Shown: piece after piece, positions 37,461-47,893 of the stretch
Position numbering within the stretch: position 1 is the stretch's first letter
Layout of the letters: each line of letters starts with the position of its first letter
Assembly (NCBI RefSeq): GCF_030406385.1
Contig: NZ_JAUEPM010000007.1
Location: 1 to 64,000 of the forward strand
Origin: Microbacterium oryzae
GTDB taxonomy: Bacteria; Actinomycetota; Actinomycetes; Actinomycetales; Microbacteriaceae
Length of the DNA: 64,000 nucleotides
Direction of reading: 5' to 3'
Notes under the pieces: generated by a model
The model's database searches: none
Seen by the model: the letters and a program-made list of their open reading frames with translations, nothing else
What the model was told of the DNA's origin: nothing
Program-made: the position numbers and the translations under genes

Positions 37461-38030
37461 ATGTCGCCCTGGACTCGCGTCCGCGAGGATCTCGCTGCCG
37501 CCCGGCAGCGGGATCCGGCGGCGCGCTCCGCGATCGAGATCGCCCTGCTGTACCCGGGGGTCCACGCCATCTGGGCGCACCGGGTGTGGCACCGCCTGTG
37601 GCGGCGGGGCTTCCGCTTCGTCGCCCGCGCGGGGTCGCAGCTGACCCGCTCGCTCACCGGGATCGAGATCCACCCGGGCGCGGTGATCGGCCGCCGCTTC
37701 TTCATCGACCACGGCATGGGCGTCGTGATCGGCGAGACGGCGGTGGTCGGCGATGACGTGCTGATCTACCACAGCGTCACGCTCGGCGGGCGCACGCACG
37801 ACCACGGCAAGCGGCACCCGACGCTCGGCGACGGCGTCGCGGTGGGCGCCGGCGCGAAGGTGCTCGGGCCGGTCGTCATCGGCGACCGCTGCGCCATCGG
37901 CGCGAACGCGGCGGTCACACGCAGCGCCCCCGCCGACACCGTGCTCGTCGGCATCCCGGCCCGCCCTCGCGCTCGTCAGAACGGCGAGGACGTCCGCACG
38001 CTGCTCATGGCGCCCGAGTACAGCATCTGA
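37461..38030 (+). CDS. cysE: Serine O-acetyltransferase
   Basis: A 189-residue left-handed beta-helix acetyltransferase, the short form. Hexapeptide repeats are clear (IEIHPGAVIGRRFFIDHG, VVIGETAVVGDDVLIYHSVTL), with the catalytic His in FFIDHGMGVV. The C-terminus ends MAPEYSI; a terminal Ile is the residue that docks into CysK in the cysteine synthase complex. It makes O-acetylserine from serine and acetyl-CoA. Start ATG 37461 after the cysK stop. Confidence 0.95.
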   Translation: MSPWTRVREDLAAARQRDPAARSAIEIALLYPGVHAIWAHRVWHRLWRRGFRFVARAGSQLTRSLTGIEIHPGAVIGRRFFIDHGMGVVIGETAVVGDDVLIYHSVTLGGRTHDHGKRHPTLGDGVAVGAGAKVLGPVVIGDRCAIGANAAVTRSAPADTVLVGIPARPRARQNGEDVRTLLMAPEYSI

Positions 38031-38092
38031 CCCGGTCGGCGCCGTGCCGGGGCCGACCGAGACCGCCTCGTCGCTCGCGGCTCGCCCGCCTC

Positions 38093-38129
38093 CTCCGAGA
38101 CCGCCTGCGCTGCGGGTGGGTTCGGAGCG
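38093..38129 (-). repeat. Intergenic hairpin repeat, copy C
   Basis: On the minus strand CGCTCCGA, 17 bases, then GCGGTCTCGGAG, identical at both flanks and in spacing to copy A at 57572-57608. It lies between convergent cysE and the amidase gene. A partial copy (AGGCGGTCTCGG) is at 38057-38068. Confidence 0.65.
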
Positions 38130-38135
38130 CAGGCG
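38102..38135. terminator. Hairpin between convergent cysE and amidase genes
   Basis: CGCCTGCGCT (38102-38111) pairs with AGCGCAGGCG (38126-38135), a 10-bp stem with a 14-base loop that overlaps repeat copy C. No T run. It may terminate both genes. Confidence 0.45.
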
Positions 38136-38152
38136 CTGTCGGGCGGATGGTC

Positions 38153-39562
38153 TCAGCCCGCGAGCGCCGCGGGCGGCCAGGGCAGTGGGCCGCGCTCGGC
38201 CTCCAGCTGCGCGGCGACGGCGACGATCGCCGCCTCGCCGCCGGGGCGTCCGATCAGCTGCACGCTCACGGGGCGGCCGGTCTCGTCGGGAACGAGCGGG
38301 ATGGTCAGCGCCGGGAGCCCGCACACGTTCACGAAGCTCGTATGCGGCGCGTAGGAGCACTGCTGCGCGAAGTTCCGCTCGGGGTCGTCGGCATCGTGCC
38401 ATCCGATCGGGCGCGGCGACTGCGCGAGCGCCGGCGTCACGACCACGTCGAACGGGGAGAACACGGCGATCGTCGCCCGCTCGAACGCGGTCGCGGCGGC
38501 GTACGCCGCGAGCAGCCGCTCGGCCGGAAGCGCCCGCCCCTCCCGCACGAGCCACGCCGTGAGCGGTTCGAGGTCGTCGTCCAATCGCTCGTCCGGCACC
38601 GGGATGCGCGCGGCCGAGGCGCGCCAGATCGTCGTGAAGAGCTCCGGGTATCCGCTGGGCCGCCACTGCGCGTCCTCGACGCCGTGGCCGAACCGCGCCA
38701 GCATCTCCAGCGCCGCGTCGAAGGCCGCGCGCGCGAACGGATCGAGGGTCGTGTCCGTCCAGCCATCCCACGGCGTCTCGGTCGTGAACCCGATCCGGAC
38801 CCGGCCAGGCTCGCGGCCCGCGAAGGGCAGGAACGGCCCCTCGCCCGGGGCTCGCGTGGCATAGGTGTACGGGGCGGATGGCGCGAGCGCGTCGAGCAGG
38901 AACGCCGCATCGGCGACACTGCGGCCGATGGGCCCCGCGACAGAGAGGCCGCCGGGAACATCCATACCCGAGCCCATCGGCAGCCGGCCGCGCGAGGGCT
39001 TCAGACCCACGACGCCCACGGTCGCGGACGGGATCCGGATCGATCCGCCGCCATCCGAAGCCGGAGCTGCGGGAAGGAGACCGGCGGCGACCGCCACCGC
39101 CGCGCCGCCGCTCGACCCGCCCGCGCCGGTCGCCAGATCCCACGGGTTCCGTGCGGGCGGGGCCACGCGCGACTCCGTGTACCCGGTCATCCCGAACTCG
39201 GGGGTGTTCGTCTTGCCGAGGCTGACCGCGCCGAGCTCGTCGAGGGCGAGGGCGAGCGGGTCGGACGCCGTCGGCACGTACGACGCGAACGCGCGCGATC
39301 CGTATCGCGTCGGCACGCCGGCACGGGCGGTGAGGTCCTTGTCGGCGAGCGGCAGACCCCACAGCGCTCGCCCCGGGTCCGGGCCGTCGAGGGCATCCGC
39401 CTGCGCGAGCGCGCGCTCGGCCGTCACCTCCGTGAACGCGCCGAGCGCGCCATCGGCTCGCTCGATGCGCGCGAGGAAGTGCGCGGCGACCTCGCGCGGC
39501 GACAGCTCGCCGGCCTGCAGCGCGGCGGCGAGAGCCACCGCGCCCATCTCGTGGATCTCCAT
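38153..39562 (-). CDS. Amidase signature family protein
   Basis: A 469-residue amidase. The Ser-cisSer-Lys triad is visible: Lys in GLPLADKDLTA (~75), Ser in ATGAGGSSGGAAVAVAAG (~150) and the nucleophile Ser in SDGGGSIRIPSA (~174). The rest follows the amidase signature fold (LPMGSGMDVPGGLSVAGPI). It hydrolyses an amide of unknown identity; it could be an acylamidase or a peptide amidase. It is not GatA, since no gatB or gatC is nearby. The start is ATG 39562; it follows prfA by 43 bases on the same strand. Confidence 0.88.
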   Translation of the reverse strand: MEIHEMGAVALAAALQAGELSPREVAAHFLARIERADGALGAFTEVTAERALAQADALDGPDPGRALWGLPLADKDLTARAGVPTRYGSRAFASYVPTASDPLALALDELGAVSLGKTNTPEFGMTGYTESRVAPPARNPWDLATGAGGSSGGAAVAVAAGLLPAAPASDGGGSIRIPSATVGVVGLKPSRGRLPMGSGMDVPGGLSVAGPIGRSVADAAFLLDALAPSAPYTYATRAPGEGPFLPFAGREPGRVRIGFTTETPWDGWTDTTLDPFARAAFDAALEMLARFGHGVEDAQWRPSGYPELFTTIWRASAARIPVPDERLDDDLEPLTAWLVREGRALPAERLLAAYAAATAFERATIAVFSPFDVVVTPALAQSPRPIGWHDADDPERNFAQQCSYAPHTSFVNVCGLPALTIPLVPDETGRPVSVQLIGRPGGEAAIVAVAAQLEAERGPLPWPPAALAG

Positions 39563-39605
39563 CCGGCCATCCTCTCGCGCCGAGCGGATGGCCCAAGCGG
39601 TGAGG

Positions 39606-40679
39606 TCAGTCGCCGAGCGAGGCGAGGCGCTCGGCCTCGTCGGCTTCGATGCAGGACTCGACGACGGGGCCGAGGGCGCCGTCCATCACCTGATCGAGGT
39701 TGTACGACTTGTACCCCGTGCGGTGGTCCGCGATCCGGTTCTCCGGGAAGTTGTACGTGCGGATGCGCTCGGAGCGGTCCATGCCGCGGATCTGCGACTT
39801 GCGCGCATCGGCGGCGACGGCGGCGAGCTCCTCCTGCTGGCGCGCGAGGAGGCGCGCGCGCAGGACGCGCATGCCGGCCTCGCGGTTCTGCAGCTGCGAC
39901 TTCTCGTTCTGCATCGACACGACGATGCCCGTCGGCACGTGCGTGATGCGCACGGCGGAGTCGGTCGTGTTGACGGACTGGCCGCCGGGGCCGGATGACC
40001 GGAACACGTCGATCTTCAGATCGTTCGCGTCGATCTGGATCTCCTCGGGCTCATCCACCTCGGGGAAGACGAGCACGCCGGTCGTCGACGTGTGGATGCG
40101 GCCCTGCGACTCGGTCGCGGGAACGCGCTGCACGCGGTGAACGCCGCCCTCGTACTTCAGGTGCGCCCACACGCCCTGCGCGGGGTCGTTCGACGTGCCC
40201 TTGATCGCGACCTGGACGTTCTTGTAGCCGCCGAGATCGGACTCGTCGCGCTCGAGGAGCTCGGTCTTCCACCCCTTGGACGCGGCGTACTGCATGTACA
40301 TGCGGAGGAGGTCGGCGGCGAAGAGGGCGCTCTCCGCACCGCCCTCGCCGGCCTTGATCTCCATGATCACGTCGCGCGCGTCGTCGGGGTCGCGCGGGAT
40401 GAGCAGACGACGCAGGCGCTCCTGCGTCTGCGCGAGGTTCTCCTCCAGGGCCGGGACCTCCTCCGCGAAGGCCTCGTCCTCCTTGGCGAGCTCGCGGGCG
40501 GCCGCGAGGTCCTCCCCCGCGGCCTCCCACTCCTCGTGAGCGCGCACGATGCGGCTGAGCTCGGCGTAGCGCCGGTTGACGCGCTTGGCACGTGCGGCGT
40601 CGGCGTGCACGGCGGGGTCCGAGAGCTCTTCCTGGACCCGCCGGTGCTCGTCGATCAGTCCCTGAACGGACTCGAACAC
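39606..40679 (-). CDS. prfA: Peptide chain release factor 1
   Basis: A 357-residue RF1. The stop-codon tripeptide is in [15 protein letters not shown] (PAT) and the catalytic GGQ is in [17 protein letters not shown]. It releases peptides at UAA and UAG. The start is GTG 40679 with GGGGAG upstream. It lies 19 bases after rho on the same strand. prmC, its methylase, is 3.2 kb further along, with cysK-cysE and the amidase between. Confidence 0.97.
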   Translation of the reverse strand: MFESVQGLIDEHRRVQEELSDPAVHADAARAKRVNRRYAELSRIVRAHEEWEAAGEDLAAARELAKEDEAFAEEVPALEENLAQTQERLRRLLIPRDPDDARDVIMEIKAGEGGAESALFAADLLRMYMQYAASKGWKTELLERDESDLGGYKNVQVAIKGTSNDPAQGVWAHLKYEGGVHRVQRVPATESQGRIHTSTTGVLVFPEVDEPEEIQIDANDLKIDVFRSSGPGGQSVNTTDSAVRITHVPTGIVVSMQNEKSQLQNREAGMRVLRARLLARQQEELAAVAADARKSQIRGMDRSERIRTYNFPENRIADHRTGYKSYNLDQVMDGALGPVVESCIEADEAERLASLGD

Positions 40680-40698
40680 TCCTGCTCCCCCGCCCGCG

Positions 40699-42873
40699 TC
40701 AGCGGATGTCGTTCTCGTGGCCCGAGCCGCGTCCGCCGGTGGCCGGCATCGTCTTCTGCATCTGGACGAGGAACTCCACGTTCGACTGCGTCTCCTTGAG
40801 CTTGTCGAGGATGACGCCGAGCGCGTGCTGCTGGTCGAGCCCGGCGAGGGCGCGGCGCAGCTTCCACGTGATCTTGACCTCGTCGGCGGAGAGCAGCATC
40901 TCCTCGCGGCGCGTGGACGACGCGTTGACGTCGACGGCCGGGAAGATGCGCTTGTCGGCGAGCTGACGCGACAGGCGCAGCTCCATGTTGCCGGTGCCCT
41001 TGAACTCCTCGAAGATCACCTCGTCCATCTTCGAGCCGGTCTCCACGAGCGCGGTCGCGAGGATGGTCAGCGAGCCGCCGTTCTCGATGTTGCGCGCGGC
41101 GCCGAAGAAGCGCTTGGGCGGGTACAGCGCCGAGGCGTCCACGCCGCCGGAGAGCACGCGGCCCGACGTCGGAGCGGAGATGTTGTAGGCGCGGCCCAGT
41201 CGGGTGATCGAGTCGAGGAGCACGACCACGTCGCGCCCCAGCTCGACGAGGCGCTTCGCGCGCTCGATGGCGAGCTCGGCGACCGTGGTGTGGTCCTCGG
41301 CCGGACGGTCGAAGGTCGAGGCGATGACCTCGCCCTTCACCGAGCGCTGCATGTCGGTGACCTCCTCGGGGCGCTCGTCGACGAGCACGACCATGAGGTG
41401 GGCCTCGGGGTTGTTCTGCGAGATCGCGTTGGCGATCTGCTGCAGGACGATCGTCTTGCCCGCCTTCGGGGGTGCGACGATGAGGCCGCGCTGACCCTTG
41501 CCGATCGGCGAGATGAGGTCGATGATCCGCTGCGTGAGCTTCTCGGGAGCGGTCTCGAGACGCAGGCGCTCCTGCGGGTAGAGCGGCGTGAGGTCGCCGA
41601 ACTCCACGCGACCGGCGGCATCCTCGACGGACAGGCCGTTGATCGAGTCGACCTTCACGAGCGCGTTGTACTTCTGGCGCCCGCTCGACTCGCCCTCACG
41701 CGGCTGCTTGATCGCGCCGACGATCGCGTCGCCCTTGCGCAGGTGGTACTTCTTCACCTGGCCGAGCGAGACGTAGACGTCCTGGTGTCCGGGAAGGTAG
41801 CCCGTGGTGCGGACGAAGGCGTAGTTGTCGAGCACGTCGAGCACGCCGGCGATCGGGATGAGGACGTCGTCCTCGCCGATCTCGGTGTCGAACTCGTCAT
41901 CCGCGCCGCCGCGACGCTTGGTGTTGCGAGCGCGGCCGCGCCCCTCGGTCTGCGCCTGCGCCTGGTTCTGGTTGCGGCCCTGACGCTGGGTGCCGCGCTC
42001 GTTGCGCTCGCCCTCGTCGTCCTTGGCCTCGTCCTGCTGGGGGGCGCGGGTGTCCTCGGTGGCCTGCGCGTCGCCGCCCGCCTTGTTGCGGCCGCGGCGG
42101 TTGCGGTTGCGTCCGCGACGGCCGTTGCCCTCCTCGGACTTCTCGCCCTCGGCGCGGTTGCCCTCGCTGCGGCCGGCGGTTCCCTCGGCCGATGCGGCAC
42201 CCTCGGCGTCGGTCGTCTCGGCGGCGTCGGCCGTCTCGCTCGCGGCGGTCTCGTTCTCGGCGGTCTCGGTCTCGGCGCCGGCGGCCGGGGCCTCCTCGGC
42301 GGACTCGGAGGCGACGTCGGCGGTCGCGGCGGGGGCCTCACCCTGCTCGTCGGTCGCCGGTGCAGCGGTGGTGTCGGCGGCGGGGATCCCGGCGTCGGCC
42401 GGGGTCTCCTCGGGCGCCTCGACGACGGGCTCGACCTTCTTGGGGCGACGCGGCGCGCGCTTGCGGGCGGGCTTGGCCGGGGCCTCCTCCGCGGGGGCGG
42501 CGGGGGCGTCTGCGCCCTCGACAGCCGCACCTTCCGCGGACTCGGCGGCGGCGCCATCCGTCGCGTCGGCAGCGGGCGCAGCGTCGGCAGCGGGCGCAGC
42601 GTCGGCGGCAGGCGCAGCGTCGGCGGCAGGCGCAGCGTCGGCAGCGGGTGCCTCGGCGGGTGCAGCGTCAGCGGCAGGCGCGGCCTCCGCGGCGAGGCCG
42701 GTCGACTTCACGCGGCGCGGGGCGCGCTTGCGGGCGGGCTTGGCGGGAGCCGCCTCGGGCTCGGCCGGCGACTCCGCGGGCGACGCCTCGGTCGCCTGCA
42801 TGTCGGGCTGCGCGTCGAAGAGGGTCTCTCCTTCGCCGACGGCTTCGTTCTGGATCTCGGAGATGTGCTCCAC
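40699..42873 (-). CDS. rho: Transcription termination factor Rho with long low-complexity N-terminus
   Basis: A 724-residue Rho. The C-terminal ~400 residues are the conserved core: RNA-binding OB domain ([20 protein letters not shown], ~334), ATPase P-loop [15 protein letters not shown] (~465), Walker [17 protein letters not shown] and the Q/R-loop region. Residues ~20-320 are low complexity: Ala/Pro/Glu-rich repeats with RKRAPRR basic patches, then [11 protein letters not shown] and [11 protein letters not shown] segments. The Rho_N helical domain seen in other actinobacteria is not recognisable. The start is GTG 42873 with AGGAG six bases upstream. Confidence 0.96.
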   Translation of the reverse strand: MEHISEIQNEAVGEGETLFDAQPDMQATEASPAESPAEPEAAPAKPARKRAPRRVKSTGLAAEAAPAADAAPAEAPAADAAPAADAAPAADAAPAADAAPAADATDGAAAESAEGAAVEGADAPAAPAEEAPAKPARKRAPRRPKKVEPVVEAPEETPADAGIPAADTTAAPATDEQGEAPAATADVASESAEEAPAAGAETETAENETAASETADAAETTDAEGAASAEGTAGRSEGNRAEGEKSEEGNGRRGRNRNRRGRNKAGGDAQATEDTRAPQQDEAKDDEGERNERGTQRQGRNQNQAQAQTEGRGRARNTKRRGGADDEFDTEIGEDDVLIPIAGVLDVLDNYAFVRTTGYLPGHQDVYVSLGQVKKYHLRKGDAIVGAIKQPREGESSGRQKYNALVKVDSINGLSVEDAAGRVEFGDLTPLYPQERLRLETAPEKLTQRIIDLISPIGKGQRGLIVAPPKAGKTIVLQQIANAISQNNPEAHLMVVLVDERPEEVTDMQRSVKGEVIASTFDRPAEDHTTVAELAIERAKRLVELGRDVVVLLDSITRLGRAYNISAPTSGRVLSGGVDASALYPPKRFFGAARNIENGGSLTILATALVETGSKMDEVIFEEFKGTGNMELRLSRQLADKRIFPAVDVNASSTRREEMLLSADEVKITWKLRRALAGLDQQHALGVILDKLKETQSNVEFLVQMQKTMPATGGRGSGHENDIR
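42561..42680. repeat. 18-bp-period repeat within rho
   Basis: Plus-strand units like GCGTCGGCAGCGGGCGCA, five or more imperfect copies, encode AADAAP repeats in the N-terminal region of Rho. Length may vary among strains. Confidence 0.7.
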
Positions 42874-43028
42874 GAGTACTCCTGTCGGTGTTGCGTGGCA
42901 TGACCCGAACCGCACTGGCGAGATTCGCTGACGCGCGCCACGACGCGCGTGGATCCTGGCCTGTCAGAAAGAAGAAGGCCTGGACCGTGCGGGGGCTTCG
43001 CAGAATTGCGACGGTGGCTTTGAACGTG

Positions 43029-43961
43029 CTATTCAGCACCCACCGGGACTTCCCTCACAGTACCACCTTTGAAATCGACGGCGAGCATGAGGGCGTCCCA
43101 CGGGGTGTCGGCGATCTGAGCGACGAGCTCAGCCGCCTCGAGACGGCGACCGGGGCCATCCGCGAGCACGAGCACGCTGGGGCCTGCGCCCGAGACGACG
43201 GCCGCGAACCCCTTCGCGCGCAGCGCCTGCACGAGCCGGTTGGTCTCGGGCATGGCCTCCGCGCGGTAGTTCTGGTGGAGCTTGTCATCGGTCGCGGCCA
43301 GCAGCAGCTCGGGGCTCTGCGTGAGCGCCGCGATGAGGAGCGCCGAGCGCGACACGTTGAACACGGCGTCCTCGCGCGGCACCTGCAGCGGCTGCAGGGT
43401 GCGGGCGAGCGAGGTCGACATGGTCGTCTCCGGCACGAACACGACGGGCGCGACGCCGCGGTGCACGAGCAGCTTCTTGTGCTGCGGGCCGGTCTCGTCC
43501 ATCCACGCGATCGTGAGCCCGCCGAACAGCGCGGGTGCGACGTTGTCGGGGTGCCCCTCCAGCTCGGTCGCGAGGCGCAGCAGGTCGTTCTCCGACAGCT
43601 CCACCTCGCCCTGGAGCAGGCCCTTCGCCGCCAGCACACCGGCCGAGACCGCCGCGCCAGACGAGCCGAGCCCGCGCCCGTGCGGCACCCCGTTGTGTGC
43701 GTCGAGCCGCAGGCCGGGCGCCGGCCGGTCGACGTCGGCGAAGACGTGGCGGATGGCCCGCACGATCAGGTGGGAGCCGTCACGCGGGATGTGCTCGGCT
43801 CCCGACCCGCTCACCTCGATCTCGAGCTCGCCCTCGGGCAGGGTCGTCACGGTCAGCTCGTCGTACGCCGACAGCGCGAGGCCCAGGGTGTCGAACCCGG
43901 GGCCCAGGTTGGCGCTCGTGGCCGGCACGCGGACGTGCACCGAGCGCCGAGGTGGCGTCAC
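43029..43961 (-). CDS. thrB: Homoserine kinase
   Basis: A 310-residue GHMP kinase. The ATP-binding motif is [18 protein letters not shown] (~91-108), with [18 protein letters not shown] at the N-terminus and [17 protein letters not shown] near the C-terminus. It phosphorylates homoserine, the substrate of ThrC. The start is GTG 43961, overlapping the thrC stop by four bases (GTGA). Last gene of the lysA-hom-thrC-thrB operon. Confidence 0.95.
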   Translation of the reverse strand: MTPPRRSVHVRVPATSANLGPGFDTLGLALSAYDELTVTTLPEGELEIEVSGSGAEHIPRDGSHLIVRAIRHVFADVDRPAPGLRLDAHNGVPHGRGLGSSGAAVSAGVLAAKGLLQGEVELSENDLLRLATELEGHPDNVAPALFGGLTIAWMDETGPQHKKLLVHRGVAPVVFVPETTMSTSLARTLQPLQVPREDAVFNVSRSALLIAALTQSPELLLAATDDKLHQNYRAEAMPETNRLVQALRAKGFAAVVSGAGPSVLVLADGPGRRLEAAELVAQIADTPWDALMLAVDFKGGTVREVPVGAE

Positions 43962-45046
43962 GCGGGCGCTCCGACGGGTGAGAGTCCCAGCACCTCGGCG
44001 ACGTCGCGGGGCGCGGCGTCGACGATCGTCGGGGTGACCTGCGAGCCGTCCTCCTGCGTGAGGGCCCACTGCGGGTCCTTCAGGCCGTGGCCGGTGACGG
44101 TGATCGTCACGCGCGAGCCGGCGGGGATGACACCGGCGGCCGAGCGCTCCAGCAGGCCCGCGACGCCGATGGCCGAGGCGGGCTCGACGAAGACGCCGGC
44201 GGTGCTGGCGAGCAGCTTCTGCGCCGCGAGGATGGCCGTGTCGGAGATCGCGCCGAAGTAGCCGTCGGTCTTCTCCCGCGCGTCGAGCGCGAGCTCCCAC
44301 GAGGCCGGGTTGCCGATGCGGATGGCCGTGGCGATGGTCTCGGGGTTGCGCACGACCTCGCCGCGGACGATTGGCGCGGAGCCCTCGGCCTGGAAGCCGA
44401 ACATGCGCGGCACGCGCGTGGAGGTGCCCGCGGCCGCCTCCTCCATGAACCCGCGCGAGTACGCGGTGTAGTTGCCCGCGTTGCCGATCGGGATGAAGTG
44501 GAAGTCGGGGGCGTCGCCGAGCTGCGAGACGACCTCGTAGGCGGCGGTCTTCTGGCCCTCGATGCGGTCGGGGTTGACCGAGTTCACGAGGTGCACGGGG
44601 TAGTTCTCGCTGAGCTCGCGCGCGATCTCGAGGCAGTCGTCGAAGTTGCCGCGGATCTGGATGAGCTGCCCGCCGTGGATGACGGCCTGGCTGAGCTTGC
44701 CCATGGCGATCTTGCCCTCGGGCACGAGCACCGCGGCGGTGATGCCGGCGTGCGCGGCGTAGGCCGCGGCGGACGCGGAGGTGTTGCCGGTGGAGGCGCA
44801 GATGACGGCCTTCGCGCCGTGCTCGACCGCGCGCGAGAGGGCGACGGTCATGCCGCGGTCCTTGAAGGAGCCGGTCGGGTTCATGCCCTCGAACTTGATC
44901 CAGACATCCGCGCCGGTCATCTCCGACAGCACGCGAGCCGGGACGAGCGGCGTGCCGCCCTCGCCGAGCGTCACGACGGTCGAGGCGTCGGTGACGCCCA
45001 GACGGTCGGCGAATTCGCGCATCACTCCGCGCCAGACGTGGGCCAT
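43958..45046 (-). CDS. thrC: Threonine synthase
   Basis: A 362-residue PLP enzyme of the fold II group. The PLP lysine is in [18 protein letters not shown] (~60), followed by [17 protein letters not shown] and [15 protein letters not shown]. It makes threonine from O-phosphohomoserine. ATG 45046 ([16 protein letters not shown]) is preferred because AAGGAG lies seven bases upstream; ATG 45052, two residues earlier, overlaps the hom stop as ATGA but has the ribosome site too close. It overlaps thrB by four bases. Confidence 0.95.
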   Translation of the reverse strand: MAHVWRGVMREFADRLGVTDASTVVTLGEGGTPLVPARVLSEMTGADVWIKFEGMNPTGSFKDRGMTVALSRAVEHGAKAVICASTGNTSASAAAYAAHAGITAAVLVPEGKIAMGKLSQAVIHGGQLIQIRGNFDDCLEIARELSENYPVHLVNSVNPDRIEGQKTAAYEVVSQLGDAPDFHFIPIGNAGNYTAYSRGFMEEAAAGTSTRVPRMFGFQAEGSAPIVRGEVVRNPETIATAIRIGNPASWELALDAREKTDGYFGAISDTAILAAQKLLASTAGVFVEPASAIGVAGLLERSAAGVIPAGSRVTITVTGHGLKDPQWALTQEDGSQVTPTIVDAAPRDVAEVLGLSPVGAPA

Positions 45047-45048
45047 GG

Positions 45049-46347
45049 TCATTCTCCTTCCACGCGCAGCACGGATGCCACGCGCACGACGACATCGCTC
45101 TCGGCCAGGCGAGCGACGGTGTCGCCCAGTGCCTGCTCTCGAGCCGTGTGGGTTCCGATCACGATGCGGGCGGTGCCCTCGTCATCGACGGTCTGCTCGA
45201 CGGTCGCCGCGGAGACGCCGCCGTCGTTGAGGATGCCGGCGATCACGGCGAGGACGCCCTGCTCGTCGGACACCTCGAGGGTGATCTGGTAGCGGGTGCT
45301 GATCCGGCCGATCTCGGCGGTCGGCAGGCTCTGCCGCGCCGACTCCCCCACGCCCACGCCTCCGGCGATGTGGCGGCGGGCGGCTGAGACGACGTCGCCG
45401 AGCACGGCCGAGGCGGTCTGCACGCCGCCGGCGCCCGCCCCGTAGAACATGAGCGGGCCGGCGGCCTCGCTCTCGACGAACACGGCGTTGTTGCCGCCGT
45501 GCACGGTGGCGAGCGGGTGCTCGCGGCTGATGAGCGCGGGGTACACGCGCACCGAGATCGCCTCGCCCTCGGCATCGGCGAGGCGCTCGCAGATCGCGAG
45601 CAGCTTGATGACGAAGCCCGCACGGCGCGCGCCCTCGATCATGTCGGCGGTGATCGACTCGATGCCCTCGCGGTGCACGTCGTCCATCGACACCTCGGTG
45701 TGGAACGCGAGGCTGGCGAGGATGGCCGCCTTCTGCGCCGCGTCGTAGCCCTCGAGATCGAGGGTGGGGTCGGCCTCGAGGTACCCGAGGTCCGTCGCGA
45801 GCCGCTGCGCGTCCTCGGCGGAGAGGCCCTCGCGGTCCATCTTGTCGAGGATGAAGTTCGTCGACCCGTTCACGATCCCGAAGATGCGCACGATGCGGTC
45901 GCCGGCGAGGGAGTCCTTCAGCGGGCGGATGATCGGGATGGCCCCGGCCACGGCCGCCTCGTAGGAGACGGACGCGCCGACCTGGTCGGCGGCGTCGAAG
46001 ATCTCCGGCCCGTGCTGCGCGAGCAGCGCCTTGTTGCCCGTGACGACGTCGGCGCCCGAGTTCAGCGCGGTGAGGATGTGCGTGCGGGCGGGCTCGATGC
46101 CGCCCATCAGCTCGATGACGATGTCGGCGCCGACGATGAGGCTCTCGGCGTCGGTCGTGAGCAGCTCGCGCGGCAGGTCGACGTCGCGCGGGGCGTCGAG
46201 GTCGCGCACGAGGATGCCCGCGAGTTCGAGGCGGGCCCCGCTGCGCTCGGCGAAGTCGTCGCCGTGCTCGCGCAGCAGGCGCGCGACCTGCGATCCGACG
46301 GAACCGGCGCCCAGCAGGGCGACCCTCAGCGTGCGATGGTCGATCAT
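45049..46347 (-). CDS. hom: Homoserine dehydrogenase
   Basis: A 432-residue enzyme: N-terminal Rossmann domain ([17 protein letters not shown]), catalytic domain ([30 protein letters not shown]) and a C-terminal ACT domain ([19 protein letters not shown]) expected to bind threonine for feedback. It makes homoserine from aspartate semialdehyde. The ATG 46347 overlaps the lysA stop as ATGA. Confidence 0.96.
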   Translation of the reverse strand: MIDHRTLRVALLGAGSVGSQVARLLREHGDDFAERSGARLELAGILVRDLDAPRDVDLPRELLTTDAESLIVGADIVIELMGGIEPARTHILTALNSGADVVTGNKALLAQHGPEIFDAADQVGASVSYEAAVAGAIPIIRPLKDSLAGDRIVRIFGIVNGSTNFILDKMDREGLSAEDAQRLATDLGYLEADPTLDLEGYDAAQKAAILASLAFHTEVSMDDVHREGIESITADMIEGARRAGFVIKLLAICERLADAEGEAISVRVYPALISREHPLATVHGGNNAVFVESEAAGPLMFYGAGAGGVQTASAVLGDVVSAARRHIAGGVGVGESARQSLPTAEIGRISTRYQITLEVSDEQGVLAVIAGILNDGGVSAATVEQTVDDEGTARIVIGTHTAREQALGDTVARLAESDVVVRVASVLRVEGE

Positions 46348-47768
46348 CCTTCTCCCTCTTCGGCCGTGGGACCGCTGTCGAGCCCGGCGTCGCGGGCGAG
46401 CAGATCGTCGATCGTCTCGCCGCGCACGATGACGCGGGCGCTTCCCGCACGCACCGCCACGACGGGCGGGCGCGGGACATGGTTGTAGTTGCTCGCGAGC
46501 GGCACCGAGTAGGCGCCGGTCACCGGGACGGCGAGCAGGTCGCCGGGGGTGACGTCGCCGGGAAGGTACTCGTGGTCGACGACGACGTCGCCCGACTCGC
46601 AGTGCATGCCGACCACGCGCACCAGCGCGGGGGCGTCGACGCCCTCGCGCGAGGCGATGCGGGCGGAGTACTGCGCCTCGTAGAGGGCGGGACGCGCGTT
46701 GTCGCTCATGCCGCCGTCGACGCTGACGTAAAGGCGCTCGGCGTCGCCGTCGTCGGTCGCGACGTGCACGGGCTTGATCGTGCCGACCTCGTAGAGCGTC
46801 ACACCCGCCGTCCCGATCACGCTGCGGCCGGGCTCGAAGGCGAGCGTCGGCAGGGCGATGCCCCGCGCCGCGCACTCGTCGGCGACGGCGTCGACGATGC
46901 CGTCGGCGAGCTCCTCGATGGGCGATGGGTCGTCGGCGCGCGTGTACGCGATGCCGAATCCGCCGCCGAGGTTGAGCAGCGGGATGTCCCCGCCGGCCAG
47001 CAGGCGCTCGTGCAGCTCGACGACCCGCGAGGCGGACTCGCGGAAGCCGGCGACGCCGAAGATCTGCGACCCGATGTGGCAGTGGAGCCCCGCGAACGTG
47101 AGGTGCGGCAGCTCGCGGATGCGCGCGACGGCCTCCTCCGCGGCGGCGAGGGTGAAGCCGAACTTCTGATCCTCGTGCGCGGTCGCGAGGAAGTGGTGGG
47201 TCTCGGCGTGCACGCCGCTGTTCACCCGCACGAGCACGGTCTGGTCGGCGTCGAGGCGCTCGGTGATCGCGGCCAGGCGCTCGATCTCGATCGCGGAGTC
47301 GACGATGATCGTGCCGACGCCCGCCGTGACCGCGCGCTCGAGCTCCCACATCCGCTTGTTGTTGCCGTGGTAGCCGATGCTCGCGGCGGGGACGCCGGCC
47401 GCGAGGGCGACCGCGAGCTCCCCGCTCGAGCACACGTCGACGTGGAGGCCGGCCGCGATCATCCAGCGCGCGATCTCGGCGCTGAGGAACGCCTTCCCCG
47501 CGTAGTAGACGCGCGCCGAACCGCCGCGGCGGGCGGTGGCGGCGTCGAACGCGGCGCGGGTGCGGGCGGCCCGGGTGCGCGCCTCGTCCTCGTCGATCAC
47601 GACGAGCGGGGTACCGAATTCGCGGGCGAGGGCGGGAGCCGATGCGCCGGCGACGACGAGCGCGCCGGTCGCGTCACGGACGGCCGATGCGGGCCAGACT
47701 CCGGGCGCGAGGTCGTTGGGGTCGGCGGGAGGCGTGAGCCATGCGGGCGCGAGGGCGGACGAGGACAC
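46344..47768 (-). CDS. lysA: Diaminopimelate decarboxylase
   Basis: A 474-residue fold III PLP enzyme. The PLP lysine is in VYYAGKAFLSAEIA (~90), with LHCHIGSQIF, LNLGGGFGIAY, FEPGRSVIG and the C-terminal GMHCESGDVV containing the active-site Cys. It makes lysine from meso-diaminopimelate. The start is GTG 47768 without a clear ribosome site. First gene of the lysA-hom-thrC-thrB operon, which thus combines the last lysine step with the threonine branch. Confidence 0.95.
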   Translation of the reverse strand: MSSSALAPAWLTPPADPNDLAPGVWPASAVRDATGALVVAGASAPALAREFGTPLVVIDEDEARTRAARTRAAFDAATARRGGSARVYYAGKAFLSAEIARWMIAAGLHVDVCSSGELAVALAAGVPAASIGYHGNNKRMWELERAVTAGVGTIIVDSAIEIERLAAITERLDADQTVLVRVNSGVHAETHHFLATAHEDQKFGFTLAAAEEAVARIRELPHLTFAGLHCHIGSQIFGVAGFRESASRVVELHERLLAGGDIPLLNLGGGFGIAYTRADDPSPIEELADGIVDAVADECAARGIALPTLAFEPGRSVIGTAGVTLYEVGTIKPVHVATDDGDAERLYVSVDGGMSDNARPALYEAQYSARIASREGVDAPALVRVVGMHCESGDVVVDHEYLPGDVTPGDLLAVPVTGAYSVPLASNYNHVPRPPVVAVRAGSARVIVRGETIDDLLARDAGLDSGPTAEEGEG

Positions 47769-47835
47769 GGGTCACCAATCGTGGGAATGGGGGTTCGCCG
47801 CGGCGCGGGACGCTCACGTCGCCGCGGTGACTGAG

Positions 47836-47841
47836 AGTCTA
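47836..47841 (-). promoter_or_regulatory. -10 element TAGACT of the lysA-hom-thrC-thrB operon
   Basis: TAGACT on the minus strand in the 125-base gap before lysA, giving a leader of about 60 bases. It is the same hexamer as at proS and prmC. No leader peptide rich in Thr or Lys codons was seen. Confidence 0.45.
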
Positions 47842-47893
47842 TGGCACGCTCTCGCCGCCCGTGTTCGCACGACGACGCGCGGCGACACGCGGT

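Noticed and set aside
42561..42690. Possible CRISPR or VNTR array
   Set aside because: The repeat is in frame inside rho, with no spacers; it is a coding low-complexity repeat.
40717..42903. 728-codon plus-strand open frame opposite rho
   Set aside because: Its length follows from the low-complexity GC-rich rho N-terminus; the translation is Leu/Gly/Val/Arg-rich without motifs and has no ribosome site.
42874..43028. Possible rho leader regulation (autogenous control)
   Set aside because: The 155-base gap has AT-richer patches and small pairings, but no leader peptide, clear terminator or conserved motif to support it.
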